From the NCBI GenBank assembly GCA_029262515.1, contig JAJCZH010000008.1, positions 62,001 to 126,000 on the forward strand: a stretch of DNA of 64,000 nucleotides, read 5' to 3'. Below, piece by piece: positions 36,470-43,960 of the stretch (within the stretch, counting starts at the first letter, position 1; each line of letters opens with the position of its first letter). The notes below the pieces were generated by a model, which worked only from the letters and a program-made list of their open reading frames with translations, did no database searches and had not been told where the DNA came from. A program made the translations under genes and the position numbers. The DNA is from Deltaproteobacteria bacterium (lineage in GTDB: Bacteria > Desulfobacterota > GWC2-55-46 > JADFVP01).

Positions 36470-37138
36470 TCAAGCTTTCGCCTGAGACTTGATTTTAAGA
36501 AGCCTGTCGGCCTCTTTGAGGTACTCTTTCTGGCGATGAACGCCTTGAGCACCCTTGCCGGCCGCACCATCGATACCGATTGAACCGGTATCCTCGGCAG
36601 TTCCGGACTTTTCTATAGCCGAAGCAGCAGGTTTAGCCTGTGGGGAAGCATTTGGAGAACCGGTAGAAGCAGAAACATCACCGCCCACCTTATCCTTTAG
36701 CATGGCGATTTCACTATACGCATCTCTAAGCTCGTCGAGCAAAGCCTTGTTCTGAAAAGTCAACCTGAGCCGCTCGCAAGCGTTCTTGATAACGATCATT
36801 AGCTCATCGAGCCTGAAAGGTTTCGCTATGTAGTCGTAAGCACCGGCCTCAATAGCCTTTACTGCCGTCTCGATAGTTGCATAACCGGTTATGATGATAA
36901 CGAGAATATCCTTATCGAGCTCCTTGACCTTCTTAAGAAGCGTAAGACCGTCCATGCCCGGCATCATGAGGTCGCAGACCACAAGGTCATACTTCTCCAT
37001 GCGGAGCTTCAAGAGCGCCTCCTGGCCGTCCTTGGCAACGTCAGCAACATAGTCCCAGTTCCTAACAGCCTCAATAAGAAGCTCCCTCAGGTCTACGTCG
37101 TCATCGACTATAAGAATTTTAAATTTCTCTGCTGCCAT
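36470..37138 (-). CDS. Single REC-domain response regulator with variable tail
   Basis: From the ATG at 37138 the product is 222 aa. REC covers about 6-125: DDDVDLRELL acidic pocket, phosphoacceptor in YDLVVCDLMMPGMDG, IITGYATIETAV and the switch lysine in AYDYIAKPFRLDEL. The C-terminal 90 residues are a helix plus a Ser/Ala/Gly-rich low-complexity region and a basic end, without a DNA-binding fold. It resembles the receiver part of NtrC-type regulators. It is upstream of and on the same strand as the HD-GYP regulator. Confidence 0.88.
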   Translation of the reverse strand: MAAEKFKILIVDDDVDLRELLIEAVRNWDYVADVAKDGQEALLKLRMEKYDLVVCDLMMPGMDGLTLLKKVKELDKDILVIIITGYATIETAVKAIEAGAYDYIAKPFRLDELMIVIKNACERLRLTFQNKALLDELRDAYSEIAMLKDKVGGDVSASTGSPNASPQAKPAASAIEKSGTAEDTGSIGIDGAAGKGAQGVHRQKEYLKEADRLLKIKSQAKA

Positions 37139-37159
37139 CAATACCTGCCTTATTTTGCC

Positions 37160-37396
37160 TCAACCGCCAGAGCCGCGCTTTCTTCTTTTTGCGGCAGCTT
37201 CCAGAACAGTATCGTCACTTGCTATTCTAGAGATTATCCGCCCCATTACAAGCTTCTTCCTGCCTTCACTTGATAGAGCTGCAACCCCTCCTACCTCAAC
37301 CTTGCTTTTATCCGCAACTCCTGCCTGTTTATCTCCGTTTTTACTCGGTTTGCAGGGTTTTAATGCCTTCACATCTCCCTTACGCTTCGATCTCAC
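37160..37396 (-). CDS. Small basic protein of unknown function
   Basis: The 78 aa product is rich in Lys/Arg (KRKGDVKALKPCKPSKNGDK at the start, RRKRGSGG at the end) with one predicted helix (SEGRKKLVMGRIISRIASDD). The GTG start at 37396 is preceded by GGAAGG with 7 bases spacing, which supports a real gene. It precedes the REC regulator by 21 bases on the same strand. Position and size recall anti-sigma FlgM, but the FlgM motifs are not visible, so I leave it unnamed. Confidence 0.55.
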   Translation of the reverse strand: MRSKRKGDVKALKPCKPSKNGDKQAGVADKSKVEVGGVAALSSEGRKKLVMGRIISRIASDDTVLEAAAKRRKRGSGG

Positions 37397-37689
37397 CTAC
37401 TGTCCTTCCAATTAAGTTACCCTTAAGTCATCCCGGACATACATGATCTCCGACGTGTAGTACAATACTACTTTTTACTTCGGTAGTTCACGCCATACCT
37501 TTAGTCTTTTTTTTTACTTTTTGTTGTTATGGTAATAGAAGGGGGCGGCATGGCTAACGCGATACTTAACACTGTAAAATTGGTATGTTACAGATAAACA
37601 AATGACGCAATACGTACAAGGTGTTATAGCTTTATGGTTAACTATTATGAATCAAATGCGGTTTCTGCAAAGGAATGAAAAGTAACGAC

Positions 37690-38016
37690 CTACCTGGACT
37701 CGGAGTACGCCCTCATTGCGGCGCTACCTTTCTGGATACTGCTCACCTTCTGCTTGTGCTCCTCAATAGTGGTCTCGATATTGAGGTTAAGATCTTTGTT
37801 CTGCAAGAGAACCTTATCTACCAACTGTCTCACCATCGGCTCTTCTACATATTTGTCTAAAGATAACGCAGAGAGTTCGTTAAAGATAACAGCTCTGTCC
37901 TTCTGGCACTCCAGCATCTCTACCAGCCTGTTTTCTTCAAAGTACTTGAACTGTTTCTTTGATAATTCAAAGACCTCTGCTAAGAGCAACCTCACCTTCT
38001 CAAGGTCAGACACCAT
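37690..38016 (-). CDS. fliT: FliT-like flagellar protein (putative export chaperone)
   Basis: The 108 aa all-helical product contains EKVRLLLAEVFELSKKQFKYF, LVEMLECQKDRAVIF and LLQNKDLNLNIETTIEEHKQK, with coiled-coil character. It is called FliT from its place directly after fliS (11-base overlap) and fliD, and from size and helix content; the sequence itself is not diagnostic. FliT proteins escort the cap protein FliD to the export apparatus. Confidence 0.65.
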   Translation of the reverse strand: MVSDLEKVRLLLAEVFELSKKQFKYFEENRLVEMLECQKDRAVIFNELSALSLDKYVEEPMVRQLVDKVLLQNKDLNLNIETTIEEHKQKVSSIQKGSAAMRAYSESR

Positions 38017-38428
38017 AACTTATGCTCCGCCTCTGCTCCAGGACGTTTACTACAGGAGTTTCGACCTTGTTATCCGAGATCGCCTCCCAGCCCTGCTTCA
38101 GCTCACTAATAACCCTGCTGAATACGTCGATCGGTTTGCTGTCGTTATTCATATTTGCATTGTTGAGCTGCTCAATACCGTACTGGTACAGATGAAAAAG
38201 GTTGTCCGCAATCTCTCCGCCCCTCTCCATATCGAGGCAGCCGCACAACTCGGTCACAATAGCTAAAGACCTGTTTATGTTGTAATTTCTCGACTCCACA
38301 TTGCCTTCCTCAATCGCCTTCTGCGCAATCGTATTGAACTTAATGATACCGTCGTACAGCATTACAACCAGTCTAACTCTGTCGGCAGTCAACACCTGGA
38401 CATTCTGATATTTCTGCACGTTATTCAT
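38006..38428 (-). CDS. fliS: Flagellar export chaperone FliS
   Basis: The 140 aa product is a four-helix FliS. YQNVQVLTADRVRLVVMLYDGIIKF is the typical helix 1, with AIEEGNVESRNYNINRSLAIVTELCGCLDMERGG and LFHLYQYGIEQLNNANM later. It binds the C-terminus of flagellin and prevents its assembly in the cytoplasm; in several bacteria it competes in the FliW-CsrA switch. ATG 38428 has AGGGGG upstream. fliD ends 6 bases upstream. Confidence 0.94.
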   Translation of the reverse strand: MNNVQKYQNVQVLTADRVRLVVMLYDGIIKFNTIAQKAIEEGNVESRNYNINRSLAIVTELCGCLDMERGGEIADNLFHLYQYGIEQLNNANMNNDSKPIDVFSRVISELKQGWEAISDNKVETPVVNVLEQRRSISYGV

Positions 38429-38434
38429 GTCTGG

Positions 38435-39775
38435 CTATCCCCCTATGAGAGCTGTAAGAAAATTGCTCTGTTGTTTCATGCCGGCAAGAAGCAGCTCCAG
38501 AGCCGTAAACTCAGCCCTAATGCGCGACTCATAAGCCGCAAGCTGCAACTCCTTATTCCTTATGGTAGTGTCAATAGTATCTATACTGGATGCGATACCT
38601 TCCTGCTTCTTCGTCACCCTGCCGTCTGAAAAGTCGGTAATCTCGTCTGCGATATCCTGAATCAGTCCCGCAAACCCCTTATACGCAGTACTGTCCTCAA
38701 CAAACAGGTCTCTCAGGTTGGCAAAATCGGTAGACAATGCATTGTCAAAAATAGTTGAATCGATTGAAAATTTTCCGTTGATATCAATGCTGACCCCGGC
38801 ATGAACCAGCCTGTTCATGGAAGAACTGAGGCCGGTAACCTCCTGCATCATGACACGCTTGATATCTTCACTGATGCTCCTCGAAATCGGCTCGCCAAAG
38901 AGCGGCTCAGCGATCTTGGTGTCGCTGTTGAACCTGTTGTTGTCACTTATGTAACCAGCTACCTCATTATAGGCGTCGAGTATTGCCTGCACCTTGGCGC
39001 GAACAGAACCCGCATCTCTCGCTATCGTTACATTAACGGTCTTCGCGGCATCGGCGGAAAGAAGATTGAGCGTTACTCCGTCGATAACGTCCGTTACGGT
39101 ATTCGACTGAGAGGTGATGGAGAGCGTGTCTACGGTAAAGGCCGCATCCTGCGAGGCCTGAAGCGTAGAGATAGTCAGGTCCGTATCGTTGGTAACTACG
39201 GTCACGTCACTCGCAGTTCCGGTGGAATCACTCTTCAAGGTTAACCTGTACGGATTGGTCGGGTCTCCATCGTTAAGAATCGATGCCGTAACACCGGCAT
39301 CGAGCGAGTTGATGGCATCCCTCAGATCTTCGAGAGTGGTTGTAGCAGTAACGTTTACGGTCTGATTCGCTCCCGTACCGACTTTAAAAACAAAGGTACC
39401 GGTTACCGACGAAATAGTAGAGGTGGAAGTTGCAACGCCTGTGGCTATGAGCTTATGCGACTTGGCCAGGGCGCTTACGACAAGATCATAAGTTCCGGCG
39501 CCCGCAGTTGAAGCGGAATTGGCTATAAGTACTGTCTCGTCTGTTGAGGAAGTGGTGTAGACATTGAAGTCATTGCTCTCGTTCAGTGCTTCAGCGGCAT
39601 CTCTCAAGGTCTTCACATGGGTACCGAGAGTATCGTATGTGGAACTCAGTTCATCTAACTTACCTCTATCGTTGTCGAGAGAATTAATCGGCTGACGCTG
39701 AAGGCTTACAAGCTGCTCGATCAGCTGCCCGTAATCTATTCCGCTCATTAATCCCGTTGTTGCCGCTATAGCCAT
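38435..39775 (-). CDS. fliD: Flagellar hook-associated protein 2 (filament cap)
   Basis: The 446 aa product has the N-terminal start TTGLMSGIDYGQLIEQLVSLQRQPI, shared by FliD proteins, a Ser/Thr-rich central domain (AGTYDLVVSALAKSHKLIA and flagellin_IN-like FVFKVG segments), and the C-terminal GISIDI-like coiled end (GVSIDINGKFSIDS, TIRNKELQLAAYESRIRAEFTALELLLAGMKQQ). It caps the filament and aids flagellin assembly. It lies in the order flaG-fliD-fliS-fliT. Confidence 0.95.
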   Translation of the reverse strand: MAIAATTGLMSGIDYGQLIEQLVSLQRQPINSLDNDRGKLDELSSTYDTLGTHVKTLRDAAEALNESNDFNVYTTSSTDETVLIANSASTAGAGTYDLVVSALAKSHKLIATGVATSTSTISSVTGTFVFKVGTGANQTVNVTATTTLEDLRDAINSLDAGVTASILNDGDPTNPYRLTLKSDSTGTASDVTVVTNDTDLTISTLQASQDAAFTVDTLSITSQSNTVTDVIDGVTLNLLSADAAKTVNVTIARDAGSVRAKVQAILDAYNEVAGYISDNNRFNSDTKIAEPLFGEPISRSISEDIKRVMMQEVTGLSSSMNRLVHAGVSIDINGKFSIDSTIFDNALSTDFANLRDLFVEDSTAYKGFAGLIQDIADEITDFSDGRVTKKQEGIASSIDTIDTTIRNKELQLAAYESRIRAEFTALELLLAGMKQQSNFLTALIGG

Positions 39776-39848
39776 AATAAACCTCTATTCTCCCAAAACA
39801 GGCACTCTTTGTAAACTCTTAGAATCTATAACTCATTGCCAGCTTGCA

Positions 39849-40247
39849 TCAGGTCCTGACATCATGCAACACACCTACCTGTTGGTGAATCTTTTCGATC
39901 TTATCCCTGATAGCAATAATCTCCTCTGAAGGAATCTGCCTTATAACCTCGTTAGTCTCAGGATCAAGCACCTTCACAACCACATCATGTTCCACGGCAT
40001 CTACCTCAAACTTTAAGTCTGTAGCGAGGCTTTTAAGGTGCAGCTCTATCTCGGACGCAGCTTTCACTACCTCCTCTTTTGTCACGGGTTCCGTGCTCTT
40101 GGTCTCTTTCGGCTCTTGAGAAGTTACACTCTGCCTGTCTTCGTCCTTAACTGCCTGTGCAGGTAGGGCTTTTGCAACTTCGGTTACAGCTTCTTCCGGA
40201 GGCTCGCTGGCTACAACATTATAGGTGATTGAAGTATCAATTATCAT
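39849..40247 (-). CDS. flaG: FlaG family protein
   Basis: The 132 aa product has a disordered, Lys/Glu/Thr-rich N-terminal half and the FlaG core ELHLKSLATDLKFEVDAVEHDVVVKVLDPETNEVIRQIPSEEIIAIRDKI at about 72-122. FlaG affects filament length in several bacteria. AAGGAGGGG lies before the start. It sits 69 bases after flagellin and 73 bases before fliD on the same strand, so it is part of the flagellin-cap transcript. Confidence 0.9.
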   Translation of the reverse strand: MIIDTSITYNVVASEPPEEAVTEVAKALPAQAVKDEDRQSVTSQEPKETKSTEPVTKEEVVKAASEIELHLKSLATDLKFEVDAVEHDVVVKVLDPETNEVIRQIPSEEIIAIRDKIEKIHQQVGVLHDVRT

Positions 40248-40264
40248 AACCCCTCCTTAGGTGC

Positions 40265-40287
40265 GGCGGGGACCGTATGTCCCCGCC
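40265..40287 (-). terminator. Strong hairpin after the flagellin gene
   Basis: A perfect 9-bp stem (GGCGGGGAC/GTCCCCGCC) with a 5-base loop lies just after the flagellin stop. On the minus strand no T-run follows, so it may protect the abundant flagellin mRNA or partly terminate, not end the transcript outright. Confidence 0.5.
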
Positions 40288-40316
40288 ATAAAGCACCCTT
40301 GGAATACACGTACTTA

Positions 40317-41159
40317 CTACCTGAGCAACGTCAACGCATTGTTCGGCAGCGTATTAGCCTGGGCAAGTACCGAGGTACCGGCCTGAACCATTATCTGGTT
40401 TCTTGTATAGATAGCGGTCTCAAAAGCGAAGTCCGCGTCTCTGATACGAGATTCAGCAGCCTGGAAGTTAGTGAACGTAACCTGCAGGTTGGTAAGCGTT
40501 GTTGAGAGCCTACTGGAACTCGCACCGAAAACAGATCTTGCATCGTTGACGGTTTTAAGAGCGGAACTGATAGTATCGATCGCTCCGAGTGCTCCGGTTA
40601 CCGAAGAGAGAGCCCCTGCGGAGAGGCTGAGACCGATGGAGCCGGTCGCGCCTGCAGAGGTAAGCGCTATCATCGAAACAGACAACTGGTCATTTGAAGA
40701 GTTCTTAAACCCGATAAACATGGTAAGCGAACTTACGGAACCGTTCAGGAGCTTGTTTCCACCGAACTCAGTGGTCTGGGCAACCCTCTCGATCTCACTG
40801 ACGAGTTTGTCGTACTCATCTGAGTAGTAACTTCTTGTGTTGGAATCCAGAGTACCCTGTGCGGCGCTGGCGGCCAGTTCACCCATTCTTGTAAGAATCA
40901 TGGTGACCTGCTCGGCGGCCTTATCACTTATTTCAAGGGCGCTGATACCGTCATTTGCGTTACGCATGGATGCCTGGATCATTCTGGACTGGGATCTTAA
41001 CTGATCAGCTCTGGCCAGACCTGCTGCATCGTCAACGGCATTGTTGACTCTGAGGCCGGATGAAAGTCTCTGTACACTGACCTTCAACTGTGAGTTGGAT
41101 GTGGCGATGTTACGCTGAGCTACTAGAGATGCGATATTAGTGTTGATAACTAATGGCAT
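40317..41159 (-). CDS. fliC: Flagellin
   Basis: The 280 aa product is a minimal flagellin with only the D0/D1 core and a short central part. The N-terminal region is VINTNIASLVAQRNI, LSSGLRVNNAVDDAAGLA and IQASMRNANDGISALEISD. The C-terminal region is the typical RIRDADFAFETAIYTRN, ending MVQAGTSVLAQANTLPNNALTLLR. The middle (about 150-200) is Ser/Thr-rich, the place where flagellins are O-glycosylated. AAGGAGGG precedes ATG 41159. The 5' leader carries a predicted CsrA hairpin and a sigma-28-like promoter. The glycosylation genes lie just upstream. Confidence 0.97.
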   Translation of the reverse strand: MPLVINTNIASLVAQRNIATSNSQLKVSVQRLSSGLRVNNAVDDAAGLARADQLRSQSRMIQASMRNANDGISALEISDKAAEQVTMILTRMGELAASAAQGTLDSNTRSYYSDEYDKLVSEIERVAQTTEFGGNKLLNGSVSSLTMFIGFKNSSNDQLSVSMIALTSAGATGSIGLSLSAGALSSVTGALGAIDTISSALKTVNDARSVFGASSSRLSTTLTNLQVTFTNFQAAESRIRDADFAFETAIYTRNQIMVQAGTSVLAQANTLPNNALTLLR

Positions 41160-41186
41160 GTATATACCCTCCTTAGTCTGTTCTTT

Positions 41187-41200
41187 CGGCGTCCTTGCCG
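41187..41200 (-). promoter_or_regulatory. Candidate CsrA-binding hairpin in the flagellin leader
   Basis: On the mRNA, CGGC and GCCG pair around the hexaloop AAGGAC, so a GGA is exposed in a loop as CsrA prefers. A second GGA lies in the Shine-Dalgarno AAGGAGGG (41167-41174), 13 bases downstream. Paired sites with one on the ribosome site are the known layout for CsrA repression of flagellin in Bacillus. csrA and fliW are in this window. Confidence 0.5.
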
Positions 41201-41300
41201 GTTATTCAGTTTTACAAATCTACAACTTTGCCGGTTTCCTGTTCAGCCTAAATTAAAATTATCCTCCTTTCGGCCAGATTACAGTCCACCATTACTACTC

Positions 41301-41327
41301 TCTTCGGATAATTCTAGTATAACTTAA
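41301..41327 (-). promoter_or_regulatory. Candidate sigma-28 (FliA) promoter for flagellin
   Basis: On the minus strand TTAAGTTA (41320-41327), an 11-base spacer and TCCGAAGA (41301-41308) match TAAAGTTT-N11-GCCGATAA at 6 of 8 and 5 of 8 positions with exact spacing, about 140 bases upstream of the flagellin ATG. This would leave a long leader for CsrA control. Confidence 0.4.
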
Positions 41328-41334
41328 GAAAAAA

Positions 41335-41937
41335 TCAAGAACTTTTATCAAAAAATAAACTTTTTAATATTTCCTCAACTAATGGCTTCAACTCATATTC
41401 GAGCACATCGGCTAAAAGCACGTTATCTGTTGAGTCCCTGGCCTCCTTTACAGTCTCAAGGCAGTCGAGGATAGACTTGTAGTAAGCTGAAGGATCTTGC
41501 CGGAAGATCGAGATATCAAACTTCTTTCCCCCGCTGAAGAGTTCGTGCATAGTCTTTACGATCTCGGTCATACCGTCAACTATAACAACCACGGAGACAT
41601 CAACGGAAGCGCCGCCGAGCCTGACACCGTCTACGCATTTATCTATATTTTCGAGTACCACCCTTAGATAGTTCTCTAAAACATCGACACCCTCAAGGAC
41701 AATTCTCTCAACAGTCGCAGAGGTCAGCTTAAGTTCGTTAAACTCTAAAATAAGCCTCTTAGAGACAGGATCGTCCCGCCAGGAGTCAAACTCATCTCCA
41801 TCTAGGCTCAATGCGCATATAAAACGCCTGTGCTCCCTAAGCTGCTCTTCGAGTACAAAGACGAGCTTTTCTACCGTCGTATCATGTTCCGTATCCTCAA
41901 ACTCTACTTTCGAGTCATCGAGATAGATATCGGTCAT
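41335..41937 (-). CDS. Acidic protein of unknown function in the flagellar cluster
   Basis: The 200 aa, strongly acidic, mostly helical product has no signal peptide or membrane segment. Segments include VEKLVFVLEEQLREHRRF, VERIVLEGVDVLENYLRVVLENI and DVLEYELKPLVEEILKSLFF. I do not recognise the family. It sits between the Maf-type transferase and flagellin, 47 bases after the former and on the same strand. This position suggests a cytoplasmic role in flagellin handling or glycosylation. Confidence 0.75.
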   Translation of the reverse strand: MTDIYLDDSKVEFEDTEHDTTVEKLVFVLEEQLREHRRFICALSLDGDEFDSWRDDPVSKRLILEFNELKLTSATVERIVLEGVDVLENYLRVVLENIDKCVDGVRLGGASVDVSVVVIVDGMTEIVKTMHELFSGGKKFDISIFRQDPSAYYKSILDCLETVKEARDSTDNVLLADVLEYELKPLVEEILKSLFFDKSS

Positions 41938-41984
41938 TAGGTTACCTGCTCTCCAATTAAAAACAAAACCGTTACTTTATCAAA

Positions 41985-43937
41985 TTACCGCACCGGTTCG
42001 CTCTGTTGCAAAGACTTAGGCTCCACCACCCTCGACTCCACCATATTTATCGCAGAGTCGAAGAGAGGCAACAGCTTTTTCGTCATCTCCCCAACCTCTG
42101 TATAGGTCTTTTCTATAGTCTCTACGTCAACCTTGAATTGCTCTTCCTGGCTCTCCGACACCTCTTCACGGAGCTGCTCTTTCAACTGATGCGTATAGGC
42201 CGTTAGCGCCTCCCATAGAAAGGGCGTCTTGCGGGTCATGTCAAAGAGGCTCTTTTCCAGCGCCTCTATCTTCTTTACGTTTTTGACAAGCTCCGGCGTA
42301 AGCCCCAGAAGCTTAAACGAAGCGCGTATTTTCTCAACCTCTTTAAATATCTTTACAGCCTGTTTCCTAATATATACCAAACCATCGCGCATCTGTACAA
42401 GAGATTTCCCAAGAGCCTTGAAATCGACCGGTATCCTGGCACTTACAGCAGACTCTATAACCGTGTCGATATATATATCTTCATGAACATGCCTCTTGAT
42501 CGCCTCTTCAAGGCTTATATGCTCCATACCGTCGATATAAGCCCCCCCCTCTGTGGCATTTATCACCTTCTGCGACATATCTTCTTTTTTCATGTAATGC
42601 ATATAGGTCTCGAACCACTGGTGAAATGTTACCCAGTCGAACTTGCTGGCCACCGGTGAGCCGTTCAAACCCTTTAGCCAGAGAATGGTATAATCCACTC
42701 TACCGGTACGTCCGTCGGCATAATCCCAGTCGATCCGGCCCGTCCCGTTTTTACTATCTATGGTAAGTTGCTGCCCCTCGTAAACGCCTCCCGATACATG
42801 CGTCTCCCCGTCTCCGAAGGCGAGGTCCTGACCCACAAAGATAACCGGATCACAACCGAACATAATACCCATATCGAGGGCGGATGTCGTAACCGAGCCG
42901 CCTATAGAGGCGAAGTAGCGGCAGCCCCACATCTGGGCCTGCTCAGTACTAAGGTTACTGAACGCATTGAAGAAAGTGAACTTGCTCTTCATCTTCCTTT
43001 CAAAGAGCTTGGGGCTCGCCACCTCGGCCAAGATAAGATGTACTTCTTTATCGGTGTCGGAATTTGTAAAGTACTCCGGCATATCTATTCTCTCGCCGCC
43101 TATGACGAAGTCCGGCACAACACCGAGGCGGAGAAGTGGTTTATACGCGGTAATAGCCGCAATTATTACGGCCTTTCCCTTGATCTCTTTTAACAGGTGT
43201 CCATTTTTATTTAGCGACGGGCCGGCTCCGACTACAACCATCGGTTTGCCTTTAAACCTTCCCCTCAGCACGTCTATAGAAGGAGTCTCGGGAAAATAGT
43301 TGAAGTTTTCGAGATAATTCTCTATCCACGGGAGCCTCGAGTCAATATTAGTCTTTATCGCCACCTGTGTAGTGGTATAGGCGTTCTGCACCTTGTTGGT
43401 GAAATCTGAAAACTCTTTCTGAAAAGTCGTCCTGTAAGGGCCCGGCTGATAACTCAACAGGCTGTCCATACCGTCCACATAGTCGCGTATGCAGTGCGTT
43501 GCGCTTAGGGTATCGTTAAAGAGGAAGACCGAGCCGCCGGACAACTCTTCACTTAGATCCACGGCGCTGAGCACCGAGTGGAGTATATCCATCTTAGGCT
43601 CGAAGACGATCAGTTTTTCGTGCCCCTTCTCAATAAAAAGCTTTATATGATAACCGCATCCGAGGCCGAAAAGAACAACCCAGTCCGGCTTTTTCACCAG
43701 AATATCATCCACCTGTCCGGTAGCTTCCTTGAGCGGGTCGTAACTGCTATGAAAGAACCGGCCGTCGTACTTGAAGGTATACAGCCCGTTTCGGGCACGC
43801 AGAAGCTCTACGTCCGCACCTTCGTACTCCCTCAGGTCACCGGCTAACTCGGCACTCTTCTTCTCTAAAGCTGAGATGTTCCTTTCCAGGATTCCTGAAG
43901 CGCATCCGGCCTGGCCCATATTCTCACTGTCACTCAT
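41985..43937 (-). CDS. Motility-associated factor (Maf/DUF115) glycosyltransferase-like protein
   Basis: From ATG 43937 (GTG 43943 is possible) the product is 650 aa. It has the DUF115 / 6-hydroxymethylpterin-pyrophosphokinase-MptE-like core: KGKPMVVVGAGPSLNKNGHLL, VIIAAITAYKPLLRLGVVPDFVIGGER and GSVTTSALDMGIMFGCDPVIFVGQDLAFGDGETH. Maf proteins attach nonulosonic acids to flagellin Ser/Thr residues in Campylobacter, Aeromonas and relatives. The pse-type genes upstream and flagellin downstream support that role here. It is presumably cytoplasmic. Confidence 0.9.
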   Translation of the reverse strand: MSDSENMGQAGCASGILERNISALEKKSAELAGDLREYEGADVELLRARNGLYTFKYDGRFFHSSYDPLKEATGQVDDILVKKPDWVVLFGLGCGYHIKLFIEKGHEKLIVFEPKMDILHSVLSAVDLSEELSGGSVFLFNDTLSATHCIRDYVDGMDSLLSYQPGPYRTTFQKEFSDFTNKVQNAYTTTQVAIKTNIDSRLPWIENYLENFNYFPETPSIDVLRGRFKGKPMVVVGAGPSLNKNGHLLKEIKGKAVIIAAITAYKPLLRLGVVPDFVIGGERIDMPEYFTNSDTDKEVHLILAEVASPKLFERKMKSKFTFFNAFSNLSTEQAQMWGCRYFASIGGSVTTSALDMGIMFGCDPVIFVGQDLAFGDGETHVSGGVYEGQQLTIDSKNGTGRIDWDYADGRTGRVDYTILWLKGLNGSPVASKFDWVTFHQWFETYMHYMKKEDMSQKVINATEGGAYIDGMEHISLEEAIKRHVHEDIYIDTVIESAVSARIPVDFKALGKSLVQMRDGLVYIRKQAVKIFKEVEKIRASFKLLGLTPELVKNVKKIEALEKSLFDMTRKTPFLWEALTAYTHQLKEQLREEVSESQEEQFKVDVETIEKTYTEVGEMTKKLLPLFDSAINMVESRVVEPKSLQQSEPVR

Positions 43938-43960
43938 AAACACTTAACCTTATTGATTTT

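Noticed and set aside
37457-37471. Palindrome GTAGTA-CAA-TACTAC followed by T-run
   Set aside because: Looks like a weak plus-strand terminator or operator, but no plus-strand gene ends there and the stem is only 6 bp.
39776-39848. Possible sigma-28 promoter before fliD
   Set aside because: Only about half of each box matches and the spacer is 10, so it is not separable from chance.
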